A stretch of 18,680 nucleotides of DNA, taken from NCBI GenBank assembly GCA_041574955.1, contig JBFGNS010000089.1, positions 1 to 18,680 on the forward strand, written 5' to 3'. This DNA is from CALZJC01 sp041574955. Its GTDB lineage: Bacteria > Acidobacteriota > Thermoanaerobaculia > Multivoradales > JAHEKO01. A program made the position numbers and the translations under genes. A model generated the notes under the pieces. The model had not been told where the DNA came from, ran no database searches, and saw only the letters and a list, made by a program, of their open reading frames with translations. Below are positions 1 through 7,062 of the stretch, one piece after another (positions within the stretch are counted from its first letter, which is position 1; the number at the start of each line of letters is the position of its first letter).

Positions 1-1
1 C

Positions 2-763
2 CTGGAAGCGCTGGCCGGCGAGCTGCTCGACGGCTGGCAGGGGGAGCCGGCACCCCCGCCGCCGCCGCTCTCACCGCCCGCCGCCAGCGCGCGCCGGGTG
101 TTGGTGGTGGACCGGCCCGCCGCCCCACAGACCGAGCTCCGGCTCGGGCACCCGGGTGTACCGCGCCGTCATCCCGACTTCGCGGCGTTGGCCGTCGTCA
201 ACTCGCTGCTGGCCGGCAAGTTCACCAGCCGGCTCAACCTCAGCCTGCGCGAGCGGCACGGCATCACCTACGGGGTTGCCAGCCGGTTCACCGGCCGGCA
301 CGGCGCCGGGCCGTTCGTGGTGGCGGCGGCGGTCGACAACGCGGCCGTGGGGCTGGCGGCCGGCGAGATGGTCGCCGAGCTGGAGCGGCTGCAGCGCCAG
401 CCGGTGGCCGACGACGAGCTGGCCGACAGCCGCAGCTACCTGCTGGGTGTCTTTCCCTACACCCTGCAGACCATCGGCGGCGTCTGCCAGCGGCTGGAGG
501 TGCTGGCGGTGCACGACCTGCCGCCGGACCACTACCTGGACTACCAGCAACGCATCGCGGCGGTCGAGCCGCAAGACGTGCAGCGGCTCGCCAGGGAGCA
601 TCTGACGCCCGACCGCGCGGTGATCGTGGCGGTCGGGCCGGCCGACCAGATCGCCGGCCAGCTCACCGGGCTGGGGGACGTCGAGCGGCTGACCGGGGTC
701 CCCTGGGAGGCCGAGGCAGCAGCCACTTCTGACGCCGCTAGTCTCTTGAAATCAACAGTTTAG
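2..763 (+). CDS. M16 family (pitrilysin/insulinase-like) peptidase, C-terminal part; 5' end outside window
   Basis: An open frame enters from the left edge and ends at TAG 761-763, giving 253 visible residues. The block FTSRLNLSLRERHGITYGV (visible residues 74-92) is the hallmark of the C-terminal M16 domain, in which an Arg and a Tyr complete the active site of the zinc-bearing domain. A Pro-rich stretch (residues 16-26) looks like an interdomain linker. The HxxEH zinc motif would lie upstream and cannot be seen, so this could be a catalytic protein or the non-catalytic partner of a two-subunit M16 pair. M16 enzymes degrade or process peptides, often in the periplasm in Gram-negative bacteria; location cannot be judged here without the N-terminus. 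The next gene starts 72 bases downstream on the same strand. Confidence 0.88.
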   Translation: MEALAGELLDGWQGEPAPPPPPLSPPAASARRVLVVDRPAAPQTELRLGHPGVPRRHPDFAALAVVNSLLAGKFTSRLNLSLRERHGITYGVASRFTGRHGAGPFVVAAAVDNAAVGLAAGEMVAELERLQRQPVADDELADSRSYLLGVFPYTLQTIGGVCQRLEVLAVHDLPPDHYLDYQQRIAAVEPQDVQRLAREHLTPDRAVIVAVGPADQIAGQLTGLGDVERLTGVPWEAEAAATSDAASLLKSTV

Positions 764-780
764 GCACGCCCTACCCGACC

Positions 781-808
781 TTGGAGCGGTCGCGGGATGT
801 GGTAAGTT
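781..808 (+). promoter_or_regulatory. Possible weak sigma70-like promoter for the EF-G-like gene
   Basis: TTGGAG (781-786) and TAAGTT (803-808) are separated by 16 bases, each matching three of six consensus positions. A start near 815 would leave a leader of only about 20 bases carrying the ribosome-binding site. The stretch is less GC-rich than its surroundings, which supports a non-coding role, but the match is weak. The gene could equally be read from the upstream peptidase promoter. Confidence 0.27.
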
Positions 809-817
809 GAGGGCTTC

Positions 818-825
818 AAAGGAGG
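818..825 (+). promoter_or_regulatory. Strong Shine-Dalgarno site of the EF-G-like gene
   Basis: AAAGGAGG lies 10 bases before the ATG at 836 and is a near-complete match to the anti-Shine-Dalgarno end of 16S rRNA. It fixes the start of the EF-G-like gene and suggests efficient initiation. Confidence 0.8.
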
Positions 826-835
826 AAGCAGAAGG

Positions 836-2920
836 ATGCAGGTCGACAACCCCGCCAAGATCCGCAACCTCGCCGTCGCCGGACACAGCGACACCGGCAA
901 GACGACCCTGGTCAGCGCCCTGTTGTACGCCGGCGGCGTGGTCAACCGGCTGAACCGGGTGGAGGACGGCAACACCACCACCGACTTCGACCCGGAGGAG
1001 ATCGAGCGCGGTATCTCGATCGGCCTGGCCGTCTGCCACGTGCCGTGGAACGACCACAAGTTCAACCTCATCGACTGCCCGGGGTACGGCATCTTCTTCA
1101 GCGAGACGCGCAGCGCGGCGCGCGCCGCCGACGCCGTTCTGCTGTGCGTCAGCGCGGCCTCCGGCATCGAGGTGATCACCGAGAAGACCTGGGAGCTGGC
1201 GGCTGAGTGGCAGCTGCCGACGATCCTGCACCTCACCAAGATGGACCGCGAGCGAGCCGACCTCGAGGCCCTGCTCGAGCAGTTCCAGGAGCGCCTGGGG
1301 CGCGAGGTGGTGGCGGTGCACCTGCCGGTGGGCAAGGAGCAGGAGCTGTCCGGCGTGGTCGACCTGGTGCACATGCGCCAGTACCTCTACCCGCGCGACG
1401 GCGACGGGCGCGTCAAGTCGCAGCCGCTCGACGCCGAGCTGCGCGAGGCCGCCGAGCCGTGGCGGCAGACGCTGGTCGAGGCGGTGGCCGAGACCGACGA
1501 CGAGCTGCTCGAGAAGTTCTTCGAACACGGCAGCCTGGAAGAGCAGGAGCTGATCGCCGGGCTGCAGCGGGCGGTACAGGGGCGCAAGCTGTTCCCCGTG
1601 ACGCTGAGCTCCGGCGCGCACGGCATCGGCCCGTCGGCGCTGCTCGACTGCCTGGTGGAGGTCTCGCCGTCGCCGCTCGACCGCGGCAGCTTCCCCGCCC
1701 GCACCATCGGCGGCGAGCCGCTCGAGATCGCGATCGGCACCGACGAGAAGCCGAGCGCGCTGGTGTTCAAGACCCTCAGCGACCCGTTCACCGGCAAGGT
1801 GTCGCTGCTGCGCGTGGTGAGCGGTACCGTCACCACCGACTCGGTGCTGTGGAACGCGCGCGAGGACGCCGAGGAGCGCACCGCCAACCTGATGCTGATG
1901 GAGGGCAAGCAGGGGCGCGCCACGCCGCGCATGGTGGCGGGCGACATCGGCGGCGTCGCCAAGCTCAAGCTGGCCCATACCGGCGACACGCTGTGCGACA
2001 AGAGCCGACCGCTCGAGCTGGAGTGGATCCCGGTGCGCGAGCCCGCCATCTCGTTCGCCATCGAGCCCAAGTCCAAGGGCGACGAGGAGAAGATCGGCGA
2101 GGCGTTGCACCGCCTGATGGAGGAGGACATCACGCTCAAGGCGCACCGCGAGCCCGAGACCGGCGAGTTCCTGCTGTCGGGCACCGGCCAGCTGCACGTC
2201 GAGATCGCGGTCGCCAAGCTCAAGAAGCGGTTCAACGTGGAGGTGGTGCTGCACCCGCCCAAGGTGCCGTACCGCGAGACCATCCGGCGGCCGGCCACCG
2301 GCCACGGCCGCCACAAGAAGCAGACCGGCGGCCGCGGCCAGTTCGCCGACTGCCGGATCAAGGTGGAGCCGCTGACCGACGGCGAGGAGTTCGAGTTCGT
2401 CGACGAGATCTTCGGCGGCTCGATCCCGCAGGGCTTCCGGCCGGCGGTCGAGAAGGGGATCCAGGAGGCCCGCGTCAAGGGCTACCTGGCCGGCTTCCCG
2501 GTGGTCGGCTTCCGAGTGCGGCTGCTCGACGGCCAGCACCACGACGTCGACTCCTCCGAGATGGCGTTCAAGGTCGCCGGCTCGCTGGCGTTCAAGGACG
2601 CCATGAGCCAGGCCGGCGTGACGCTGCTCGAGCCCTACATGTCGGTCGAGATCACCACCAGCGAGGAGTTCATGGGCGACATCATGAGCGACCTCTCACA
2701 GCGCCGCGGCCGGCCGCAAGGGATGCAGTCGAAGAACGGCAGCCAGGTGGTGCAGGCCTCGGTACCGATGGCCGAGATGCTCAACTACGCCTCGGCGCTG
2801 CGCGCCATGACCCAGGGCCGCTCGAGCTTCCACATGGAGTTCTCCCACTACGAGGAGGTCCCCAAGCCGGTGCAGGAGAAGATCATCGCCGAGGCGCAGC
2901 GCGAGAAGGAGTCCGACTGA
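836..2920 (+). CDS. EF-G-like translational GTPase (EF-G-2 type paralogue)
   Basis: 694 residues, full EF-G length. The GTPase domain has P-loop GHSDTGKT (16-23), switch I RGISI (58-62), switch II DCPGYG (80-85), TKMD (134-137) and SSGA (258-261). Domain IV carries HKKQTGGRGQF (about 493-503) and the tip block HDVDSSEMAF (569-578); domain V carries SDLSQRRGRPQGM (618-630). Canonical EF-G has DTPGH, RGITI and NKMD; here the switch II His is Tyr, the switch I Thr is Ser and Asn of NKxD is Thr. From memory, Thermus thermophilus EF-G-2 shares the DxPGYG and TKxD forms and a similar C-terminal EFSHY block. The main fusA would be expected upstream of tuf, outside the window. The role is inferred to be an accessory ribosome-dependent GTPase; whether it catalyses translocation is unknown. 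It follows the peptidase gene and converges on rplQ. Confidence 0.93.
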   Translation: MQVDNPAKIRNLAVAGHSDTGKTTLVSALLYAGGVVNRLNRVEDGNTTTDFDPEEIERGISIGLAVCHVPWNDHKFNLIDCPGYGIFFSETRSAARAADAVLLCVSAASGIEVITEKTWELAAEWQLPTILHLTKMDRERADLEALLEQFQERLGREVVAVHLPVGKEQELSGVVDLVHMRQYLYPRDGDGRVKSQPLDAELREAAEPWRQTLVEAVAETDDELLEKFFEHGSLEEQELIAGLQRAVQGRKLFPVTLSSGAHGIGPSALLDCLVEVSPSPLDRGSFPARTIGGEPLEIAIGTDEKPSALVFKTLSDPFTGKVSLLRVVSGTVTTDSVLWNAREDAEERTANLMLMEGKQGRATPRMVAGDIGGVAKLKLAHTGDTLCDKSRPLELEWIPVREPAISFAIEPKSKGDEEKIGEALHRLMEEDITLKAHREPETGEFLLSGTGQLHVEIAVAKLKKRFNVEVVLHPPKVPYRETIRRPATGHGRHKKQTGGRGQFADCRIKVEPLTDGEEFEFVDEIFGGSIPQGFRPAVEKGIQEARVKGYLAGFPVVGFRVRLLDGQHHDVDSSEMAFKVAGSLAFKDAMSQAGVTLLEPYMSVEITTSEEFMGDIMSDLSQRRGRPQGMQSKNGSQVVQASVPMAEMLNYASALRAMTQGRSSFHMEFSHYEEVPKPVQEKIIAEAQREKESD

Positions 2921-2974
2921 CCGCCGGCTGACCGCGGCGCGCCGGCCGGCGGCGGCTCGGCGCCCGAGAAAAGC

Positions 2975-3004
2975 GAACGGGGGAGCCGGCGGGCTCCCCC
3001 GTTC
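2975..3004 (-). terminator. Rho-independent terminator of the alpha operon, possibly bidirectional
   Basis: A perfect 13-bp inverted repeat (2975-2987 with 2992-3004) encloses the four-base loop GGCG. On the minus strand the stem is followed by GCTTTTCTC, a short T run as expected after rplQ, which ends at 3034. On the plus strand the following bases (CTGTCTGCG) are poorer in T, so termination of the EF-G-like transcript here is possible but less certain. The site lies in the 113-base gap between the two convergent genes. Confidence 0.85.
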
Positions 3005-3033
3005 CTGTCTGCGCTCTCGAGTCCTCGCGCCGG

Positions 3034-3441
3034 CTACTTCTTGCCCTTCTTGCCCTTGGCGGGGGCGGGCTCCGGCGCCGCCTCGCCCTTCTCGACGAAC
3101 TCGAGAACGGCCATCTCGGCGGCGTCGCCCAGTCGCGGACCGAGCTTGACGATCCGGGTGTAGCCCCCCGGACGCTCGGCAAAGCGGGGCGCGATCTCCT
3201 CGAACAGCTTGCGTACCAGCTGGCGGTTGCTCACCCAACGGCCCACCAGACGGCGGGCGTGGAGCGATCCGCGCTTGCCCTGAGTGACCATCTTCTCTGC
3301 GATCGGACGCAGCTCCTTGGCCTTGGGCAGGGTGGTGCGGATCCGCTCGTGCTCGATGAGCGAGGCCAGCTGGTTGCGAAACAGCGCCCGGCGATGGGCC
3401 GTGGTCCGGCTCAGCTTGCGGCCGCTGACTCGATGGCGCAT
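3034..3441 (-). CDS. rplQ: Large-subunit ribosomal protein L17
   Basis: 135 residues starting MRHRVSGRKLSRT, the standard L17 opening; the middle keeps the GGYTRI block of the family. L17 is a 50S protein that lies near the peptide tunnel exit. The last roughly 19 residues (Ala/Pro/Glu then KGKKGKK) form a basic, low-complexity tail beyond the conserved fold. AAGGAG lies a few bases before the ATG. It is the last gene of the alpha operon, 23 bases after rpoA, and is followed by the hairpin terminator. Confidence 0.98.
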   Translation of the reverse strand: MRHRVSGRKLSRTTAHRRALFRNQLASLIEHERIRTTLPKAKELRPIAEKMVTQGKRGSLHARRLVGRWVSNRQLVRKLFEEIAPRFAERPGGYTRIVKLGPRLGDAAEMAVLEFVEKGEAAPEPAPAKGKKGKK

Positions 3442-3464
3442 GACGTTCTCTCCTTCTCTTTCGG

Positions 3465-4457
3465 CTAGACGCTGGCGCCGTCGGTCGGCTGCTCCTGCTC
3501 GGGCACGTCCATGCCGAGCCGCAGACCCAGCTTGGCGAGGATCTCCTGCACCTCGTCGAGCGACTTCTTACCGAAGTTCTTGGTCTCCAGCATCTCCTTC
3601 TCGGACCGCCGCACCAGGTCGCGCAGCGAGTGGATGTTGGCGTTCTTCAGACAGTTGGCCGAGCGCACCGACAGATCCAGCTCGTCGATCGAGCGCGCCA
3701 GCAGCAGGTCGATGCCGGAGGGATCCTGATCCTCCGCCACCCCCGCATCCTCGACGATGCTCTCCTCGGACTCGATGAAGATCGTCAGGTGGTCCTTGAG
3801 CAGCATCGAGGCCAGCGACACCGCCTCCTCCGGCTTGACCGTGCCGTTGGTCCAGACCTCGAGGATCAGCCGCTCGTAGTCGGTAGCCCGCCCGACGCGC
3901 GCCGCCTCGACCCGGTAGTTGACCTTCTTGACCGGGCTGTGCACCGAATCGATCGGGATCCAACCGACGCCCAGGCTCTCGTCGAAGTTCTGCTCGGCGC
4001 TGCGGTAGCCGCGGCCGGAGGCGACCTTGGCCTGCAGCTTGAACGTGCCCTCGGCGCTCAGCGTCGCGATGTGCACGTCGGGGTCGCAGATCTCGACCTG
4101 CGGATCACCGGCCAGCTGGCCGGCGGTCACCGGCCCGGCGCCGGAGACGTCGAGGCCGACGAACTTGGCCTCCTCGGCGTGTATCCGAATCGGAATCTGC
4201 TTGAGGTTCAGAATGATGTCGGTGACGTCCTCGACCACTCCCGGAATCGACGAAAACTCGTGCTGGATCCCCTCGATCTGGACCGCGGTCACCGCCGCGC
4301 CTTCGATCGAAGACAGCAGGCTGCGGCGCAGCGCGTTGCCGACGGTGGTGGCAAAGCCGCGCTCGAACGGTTGTGCGGTGAAACGGCCGAAGCTGGACGA
4401 ACGGCTCTCGCCGTCGACCTCGATGCGCTTCGGGCGCTGAAATCCCTTCCAAAGCAT
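3465..4457 (-). CDS. rpoA: DNA-directed RNA polymerase alpha subunit
   Basis: 330 residues, normal length. The N-terminal domain begins MLWKGFQRPKR and contains FERGFATTVGNALRRSLLSS (31-50), the dimerisation and beta/beta'-contacting core. After an acidic linker the C-terminal domain has VRSANCLK (264-271), including the Arg265 and Asn268 equivalents that bind UP elements and activators, and GKKSLDE (about 296-302). The frame stays open upstream into rpsD, but the ATG at 4455-4457 has GAAGGAG just before it and matches the family start. It lies between rpsD (43-base gap) and rplQ, as in most bacterial alpha operons. Confidence 0.99.
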   Translation of the reverse strand: MLWKGFQRPKRIEVDGESRSSSFGRFTAQPFERGFATTVGNALRRSLLSSIEGAAVTAVQIEGIQHEFSSIPGVVEDVTDIILNLKQIPIRIHAEEAKFVGLDVSGAGPVTAGQLAGDPQVEICDPDVHIATLSAEGTFKLQAKVASGRGYRSAEQNFDESLGVGWIPIDSVHSPVKKVNYRVEAARVGRATDYERLILEVWTNGTVKPEEAVSLASMLLKDHLTIFIESEESIVEDAGVAEDQDPSGIDLLLARSIDELDLSVRSANCLKNANIHSLRDLVRRSEKEMLETKNFGKKSLDEVQEILAKLGLRLGMDVPEQEQPTDGASV

Positions 4458-4500
4458 GACTTCTCCTTCTGTTGCCTGTGGCTCTTGGTCAGCCGCCCGA

Positions 4501-5130
4501 TTAGCGGCTGTAGAGCTCGACGATGAGCTGTTCCTCGACCGGCAGCTTGATGTCCTCACGCGTCGGTAGCGCCAGCAGCTTACCGGTGAAGCTCTCGGGA
4601 TCGAGCTCGAGCCAGCTCGGAATACCGCGGCCGCGCGCCGATTCGACGCTGGCACGGATGAACTCGTTCTTGCGGCTCGCCTCACGCACCGAGATCTCCT
4701 GTCCCTGGCGCGTCTGGTACGAGGCGATGGTGGTCTTGCGCCCGTCGACCAGGACGTGGCCGTGGCGCACCAGCTGGCGGGCCTGCGCCCGCGAAGAGGC
4801 GAACCCCAGGCTGTAGACGACGTTGTCGAGCCGCCGCTCGAGCATCACCAGCAGGTTCTCGCCGGTGATCCCCTTGAGCCGCTCGGCTTCCTTGAAGTAA
4901 CCGCGGAACTGGCGCTCCAACACGCCGTAGATCCGCTTGACCTTCTGCTTCTCGCGCAGCTGCACCGGATAGCCCAGCTTGCGGCGGGCGCGGCGCTGGC
5001 CGTGCTGACCGGGCGGATAGCCACGGCGCTCGATGGCGCACTTCTCCTTGAAGCAGCGATCGCCCTTCAAAAACAGTTTCATACTTTCCCGGCGGCAGAG
5101 CCTGCAGACGGGTCCTTTGTAGCGTGCCAC
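4501..5130 (-). CDS. rpsD: Small-subunit ribosomal protein S4, zinc-binding form
   Basis: 209 residues. S4 nucleates 30S assembly by binding the 5' domain of 16S rRNA. Cys9, Cys12, Cys26 and Cys31 (C-X2-C-X13-C-X4-C) form the zinc site of the cysteine-containing S4 type, which E. coli S4 lacks. The S4 RNA-binding domain is recognisable around LERRLDNVVYSLGFASSRAQ (about 96-115). The start codon is GTG (5128-5130), with GAGGAG about 9 bases upstream; the next residues ARYKGPVC match the usual S4 opening. It lies 37 bases after rpsK. In E. coli S4 represses the alpha operon, but no space for that leader is seen here. Confidence 0.98.
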   Translation of the reverse strand: MARYKGPVCRLCRRESMKLFLKGDRCFKEKCAIERRGYPPGQHGQRRARRKLGYPVQLREKQKVKRIYGVLERQFRGYFKEAERLKGITGENLLVMLERRLDNVVYSLGFASSRAQARQLVRHGHVLVDGRKTTIASYQTRQGQEISVREASRKNEFIRASVESARGRGIPSWLELDPESFTGKLLALPTREDIKLPVEEQLIVELYSR

Positions 5131-5167
5131 GGTTGCTTCTCCTCGTTCCTCTCGGCCGGCAGCCGTA

Positions 5168-5563
5168 TCAGACCCGGCGCCGCTTGCGCGGCCGGCATCC
5201 GTTGTGCGGGATGGGCGTGACGTCCTTGATCGACTTGACCGTCAGGCCGGCGGCCGCCAGCGCGCGGATCGCCGACTCGCGGCCGCCGCCCGGGCCGTCG
5301 ACCTCGACGTCGATGGTCCTCATGCCGAGGTCGCGCGCCTGATGGCCGGCGTTGCGGCCGGCGACCTGGGCGGCGAACGGCGTGCCCTTGCGCGAGCCCT
5401 TGAAGCCGATGCGCCCGGCGGTCGACCAGGTCAGGACGTTACCTTCCGGATCGGAGATGGTGATCAGAGTGTTGTTGAAGGTGGCCTGGATGTGCGCCAC
5501 GCCGTGCGGTACGACCCGCTTCTCCTTCTTCTTGCGTTCCTTCTTGCCGCGCTGCTTAGCCAT
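5168..5563 (-). CDS. rpsK: Small-subunit ribosomal protein S11
   Basis: 131 residues. The core HIQATFNNTLITISD and the C-terminal IPHNGCRPRKRRRV are diagnostic of S11, a 30S platform protein. The Asn-Gly in HNGCR is the site that becomes isoaspartate in E. coli S11. The N-terminal 16 residues are strongly basic (RGKKERKKKEKR). The ATG overlaps the rpsM stop by one base (TAATG), so translation is probably coupled to rpsM. Confidence 0.98.
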   Translation of the reverse strand: MAKQRGKKERKKKEKRVVPHGVAHIQATFNNTLITISDPEGNVLTWSTAGRIGFKGSRKGTPFAAQVAGRNAGHQARDLGMRTIDVEVDGPGGGRESAIRALAAAGLTVKSIKDVTPIPHNGCRPRKRRRV

Positions 5564-5943
5564 TATTTCTTGACCTTCTTCTTGCCGGCGACGGCGCCGC
5601 GTCGCGGACCCTTGCGAGTGCGCGCGTTGGTGTGCGAGCGCTGGCCCCGCACCGGCAGGTTGCGCCGGTGGCGCACGCCGCGGTAGGAGCCGATCTCGAT
5701 CAGCCGCCGGATGTTCTGGGCGACCTCCTTGCGCAGCTCACCCTCCACCCCGCCCTGATCCTGGATCACCTGGCGGATGTTGCGCGCCTCTTCCTCGGTC
5801 AGTTCCTTGACCAGCGTGGTGGCATCCACCTTCGCCTTATCGAGGATCTGGTGCGAGCGGGTGCGCCCGATGCCATAGATGTAGGTCAGCCCGACCCACA
5901 CCTGCTTGTTCTGGGGCAGATCAATGCCCGCGATACGTGCCAT
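5563..5943 (-). CDS. rpsM: Small-subunit ribosomal protein S13
   Basis: 126 residues beginning MARIAGIDLPQNKQV, with YIYGIGRT and the C-terminal RGQRSHTNARTRKGPR that reaches toward the tRNAs in the decoding centre. S13 sits in the 30S head and contacts the 50S subunit. The tail ends in a Lys-rich GKKKVKK. It starts 8 bases after rpmJ, and its stop is fused to the start of rpsK. Confidence 0.98.
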   Translation of the reverse strand: MARIAGIDLPQNKQVWVGLTYIYGIGRTRSHQILDKAKVDATTLVKELTEEEARNIRQVIQDQGGVEGELRKEVAQNIRRLIEIGSYRGVRHRRNLPVRGQRSHTNARTRKGPRRGAVAGKKKVKK

Positions 5944-5951
5944 GGTCGCTC

Positions 5952-6065
5952 CTACCCTTGCCGCTGCTTGTGTTTCGGATTCTCACAGATCACCCGCACC
6001 ACGCCGTGGCGGCGGACGATCTTGCACTTCGGACACATGCGTTTCACTGACGAACGTACTTTCAT
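5952..6065 (-). CDS. rpmJ: Large-subunit ribosomal protein L36, zinc-binding form
   Basis: A 37-residue frame from ATG 6063-6065 to TAG 5952-5954, easy to miss because of its size. It opens MKVRSSVKRMCPKCK and ends HKQRQG, which is L36. Cys11, Cys14, Cys27 and His32 form the CCCH zinc site of the zinc-dependent L36 type. It starts 3 bases after infA and precedes rpsM by 8 bases, the standard infA-rpmJ-rpsM order. Confidence 0.97.
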   Translation of the reverse strand: MKVRSSVKRMCPKCKIVRRHGVVRVICENPKHKQRQG

Positions 6066-6068
6066 CGG

Positions 6069-6290
6069 CTATGACCTCAGGCGGTAGACGATACGGCCCC
6101 GGTTCAGGTCGTACGGCGACAGCTCCACCCGCACGCGGTCACCGGGCAGGATGCGGATGAAATGCTTGCGCATCTTGCCGGAGACGTGCGCCAGCACCCG
6201 GTGTCCGTTCTCCAGCTCCACACGGAACTGGGCGTTGGGTAGTGGCTCGACCACCACCGCTTCGACTTCGATCGCCTCTTCCTTCGCCAA
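6069..6290 (-). CDS. infA: Translation initiation factor IF-1, TTG start
   Basis: 73 residues if read from TTG 6288-6290, giving (M)AKEEAIEVEAVVVEPLP, which aligns with the usual IF1 start and normal length of 72-73 residues. The single OB-fold is seen from LPNAQFRVELENGHRVLAHV to the end PYDLNRGRIVYRLRS. IF1 occupies the 30S A site during initiation. No ATG or GTG in frame would give a family-length product: the in-frame codons between the map stop and this TTG include CTG and GTT only. AGGGGAG lies 7 bases before the TTG. It lies 19 bases after map and 3 bases before rpmJ. Confidence 0.96.
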   Translation of the reverse strand: MAKEEAIEVEAVVVEPLPNAQFRVELENGHRVLAHVSGKMRKHFIRILPGDRVRVELSPYDLNRGRIVYRLRS

Positions 6291-6297
6291 AACCAGA

Positions 6298-6304
6298 CTC
6301 CCCT
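6298..6304 (-). promoter_or_regulatory. Shine-Dalgarno site that fixes the infA TTG start
   Basis: Read on the minus strand, AGGGGAG is followed by 7 bases and then the TTG at 6290. It sits in the 19-base gap after the map stop, at the right distance for no other start codon. Confidence 0.75.
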
Positions 6305-6309
6305 CGGCG

Positions 6310-7062
6310 TCAGGCCGCTGCCGACAGCCCGAGAACCCTCGGGCCGGCATCGGTGACCGCCACTGAAAACTCGAAATGCGCCGACAGCGAGCCGTCGGCC
6401 GTGCGCGCCGTCCAACCGTCGGCGTCCATGCTGACGCCGGCACCGCCGGCGTTGACCATCGGCTCGATCGCCAGCACCAGCCCCGGCTTGAGCCGCGGGC
6501 CCTTGCCCGAGCTGCCGAAGTTGGGCACCTGGGGCTCCTCGTGCAGCGCCGTGCCGATGCCGTGGCCGACGAACTCGCGTACCACCGAGAAGCCGTCGCG
6601 CTCGACGCGCTCCTGTACCGCGTGCCCGATGTCGGACAGCCGGCCGCCGGGACGCACCCGCTCGACCGCCGCCGCCAGCGCCTGGCGGGTGGTGTCGAGC
6701 AGACGCTCCGCCTCGCCGTTGATCTCGCCGACCGCGAAGGTGCGCGCCGCGTCGCCGTAGTAGCCCTTGAACAGCACGCCGCAGTCGACACCGACGATGT
6801 CGCCCTCGGCCAGCGGCCGCGCCGTCGGAATGCCGTGCACGATGACGTCGTTGATCGAGGTGCATAGCGTCGCCGGGTAACCGCGGTAGTTGAGGAACGC
6901 CGGCACACCGCCGGCGGCGCGGATGGCGGACTCGGCCCAGCTGTCCAGCTCGGCCGTAGTCACGCCCGGCGCGATGCGCTCGGCGATGCCGTCGAGCACG
7001 AGATGGACGATGCGGTTGGCCTCGTCCATCAGCTCGATCTCGTCTGGCGTCTTGAGCACCAT
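6310..7062 (-). CDS. map: Type I methionine aminopeptidase
   Basis: 250 residues. It removes the initiator Met from nascent proteins using two metal ions. All five metal ligands are visible: Asp93 (GVDCGV), Asp104 (YYGDAARTF), His167 (GHGIG), Glu200 (LAIEPM) and Glu231 (FEFSV); His76 in VIVHGIP and His174 in LHEEP match catalytic residues. There is no N-terminal zinc-finger or SH3-like extension, so it is the short bacterial type. The ATG at 7060-7062 shares one base with the adk stop (TGATG), and GGGGGAG lies upstream. The gene follows secY-adk as in many bacterial spc operons. Confidence 0.98.
   Translation of the reverse strand: MVLKTPDEIELMDEANRIVHLVLDGIAERIAPGVTTAELDSWAESAIRAAGGVPAFLNYRGYPATLCTSINDVIVHGIPTARPLAEGDIVGVDCGVLFKGYYGDAARTFAVGEINGEAERLLDTTRQALAAAVERVRPGGRLSDIGHAVQERVERDGFSVVREFVGHGIGTALHEEPQVPNFGSSGKGPRLKPGLVLAIEPMVNAGGAGVSMDADGWTARTADGSLSAHFEFSVAVTDAGPRVLGLSAAA

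Noticed and set aside
752..2542. A 596-codon open frame on the minus strand opposite the EF-G-like gene
   Set aside because: Its composition (Leu/Gly/Ala/Arg/His-rich, no recognisable domain) is that of an antisense shadow in GC-rich DNA; the plus-strand EF-G-like protein explains the region fully.
1207..2931. A 574-codon open frame on the plus strand in another frame of the EF-G-like gene
   Set aside because: Extremely Arg/Ala/Gly-rich with no domain; a by-product of GC bias at codon positions.
3465..4685. A 406-residue version of RpoA starting inside rpsD
   Set aside because: The extra 76 residues are Ser/Arg-rich and overlap rpsD; the ATG at 4455-4457 has a good ribosome-binding site and gives the family start.
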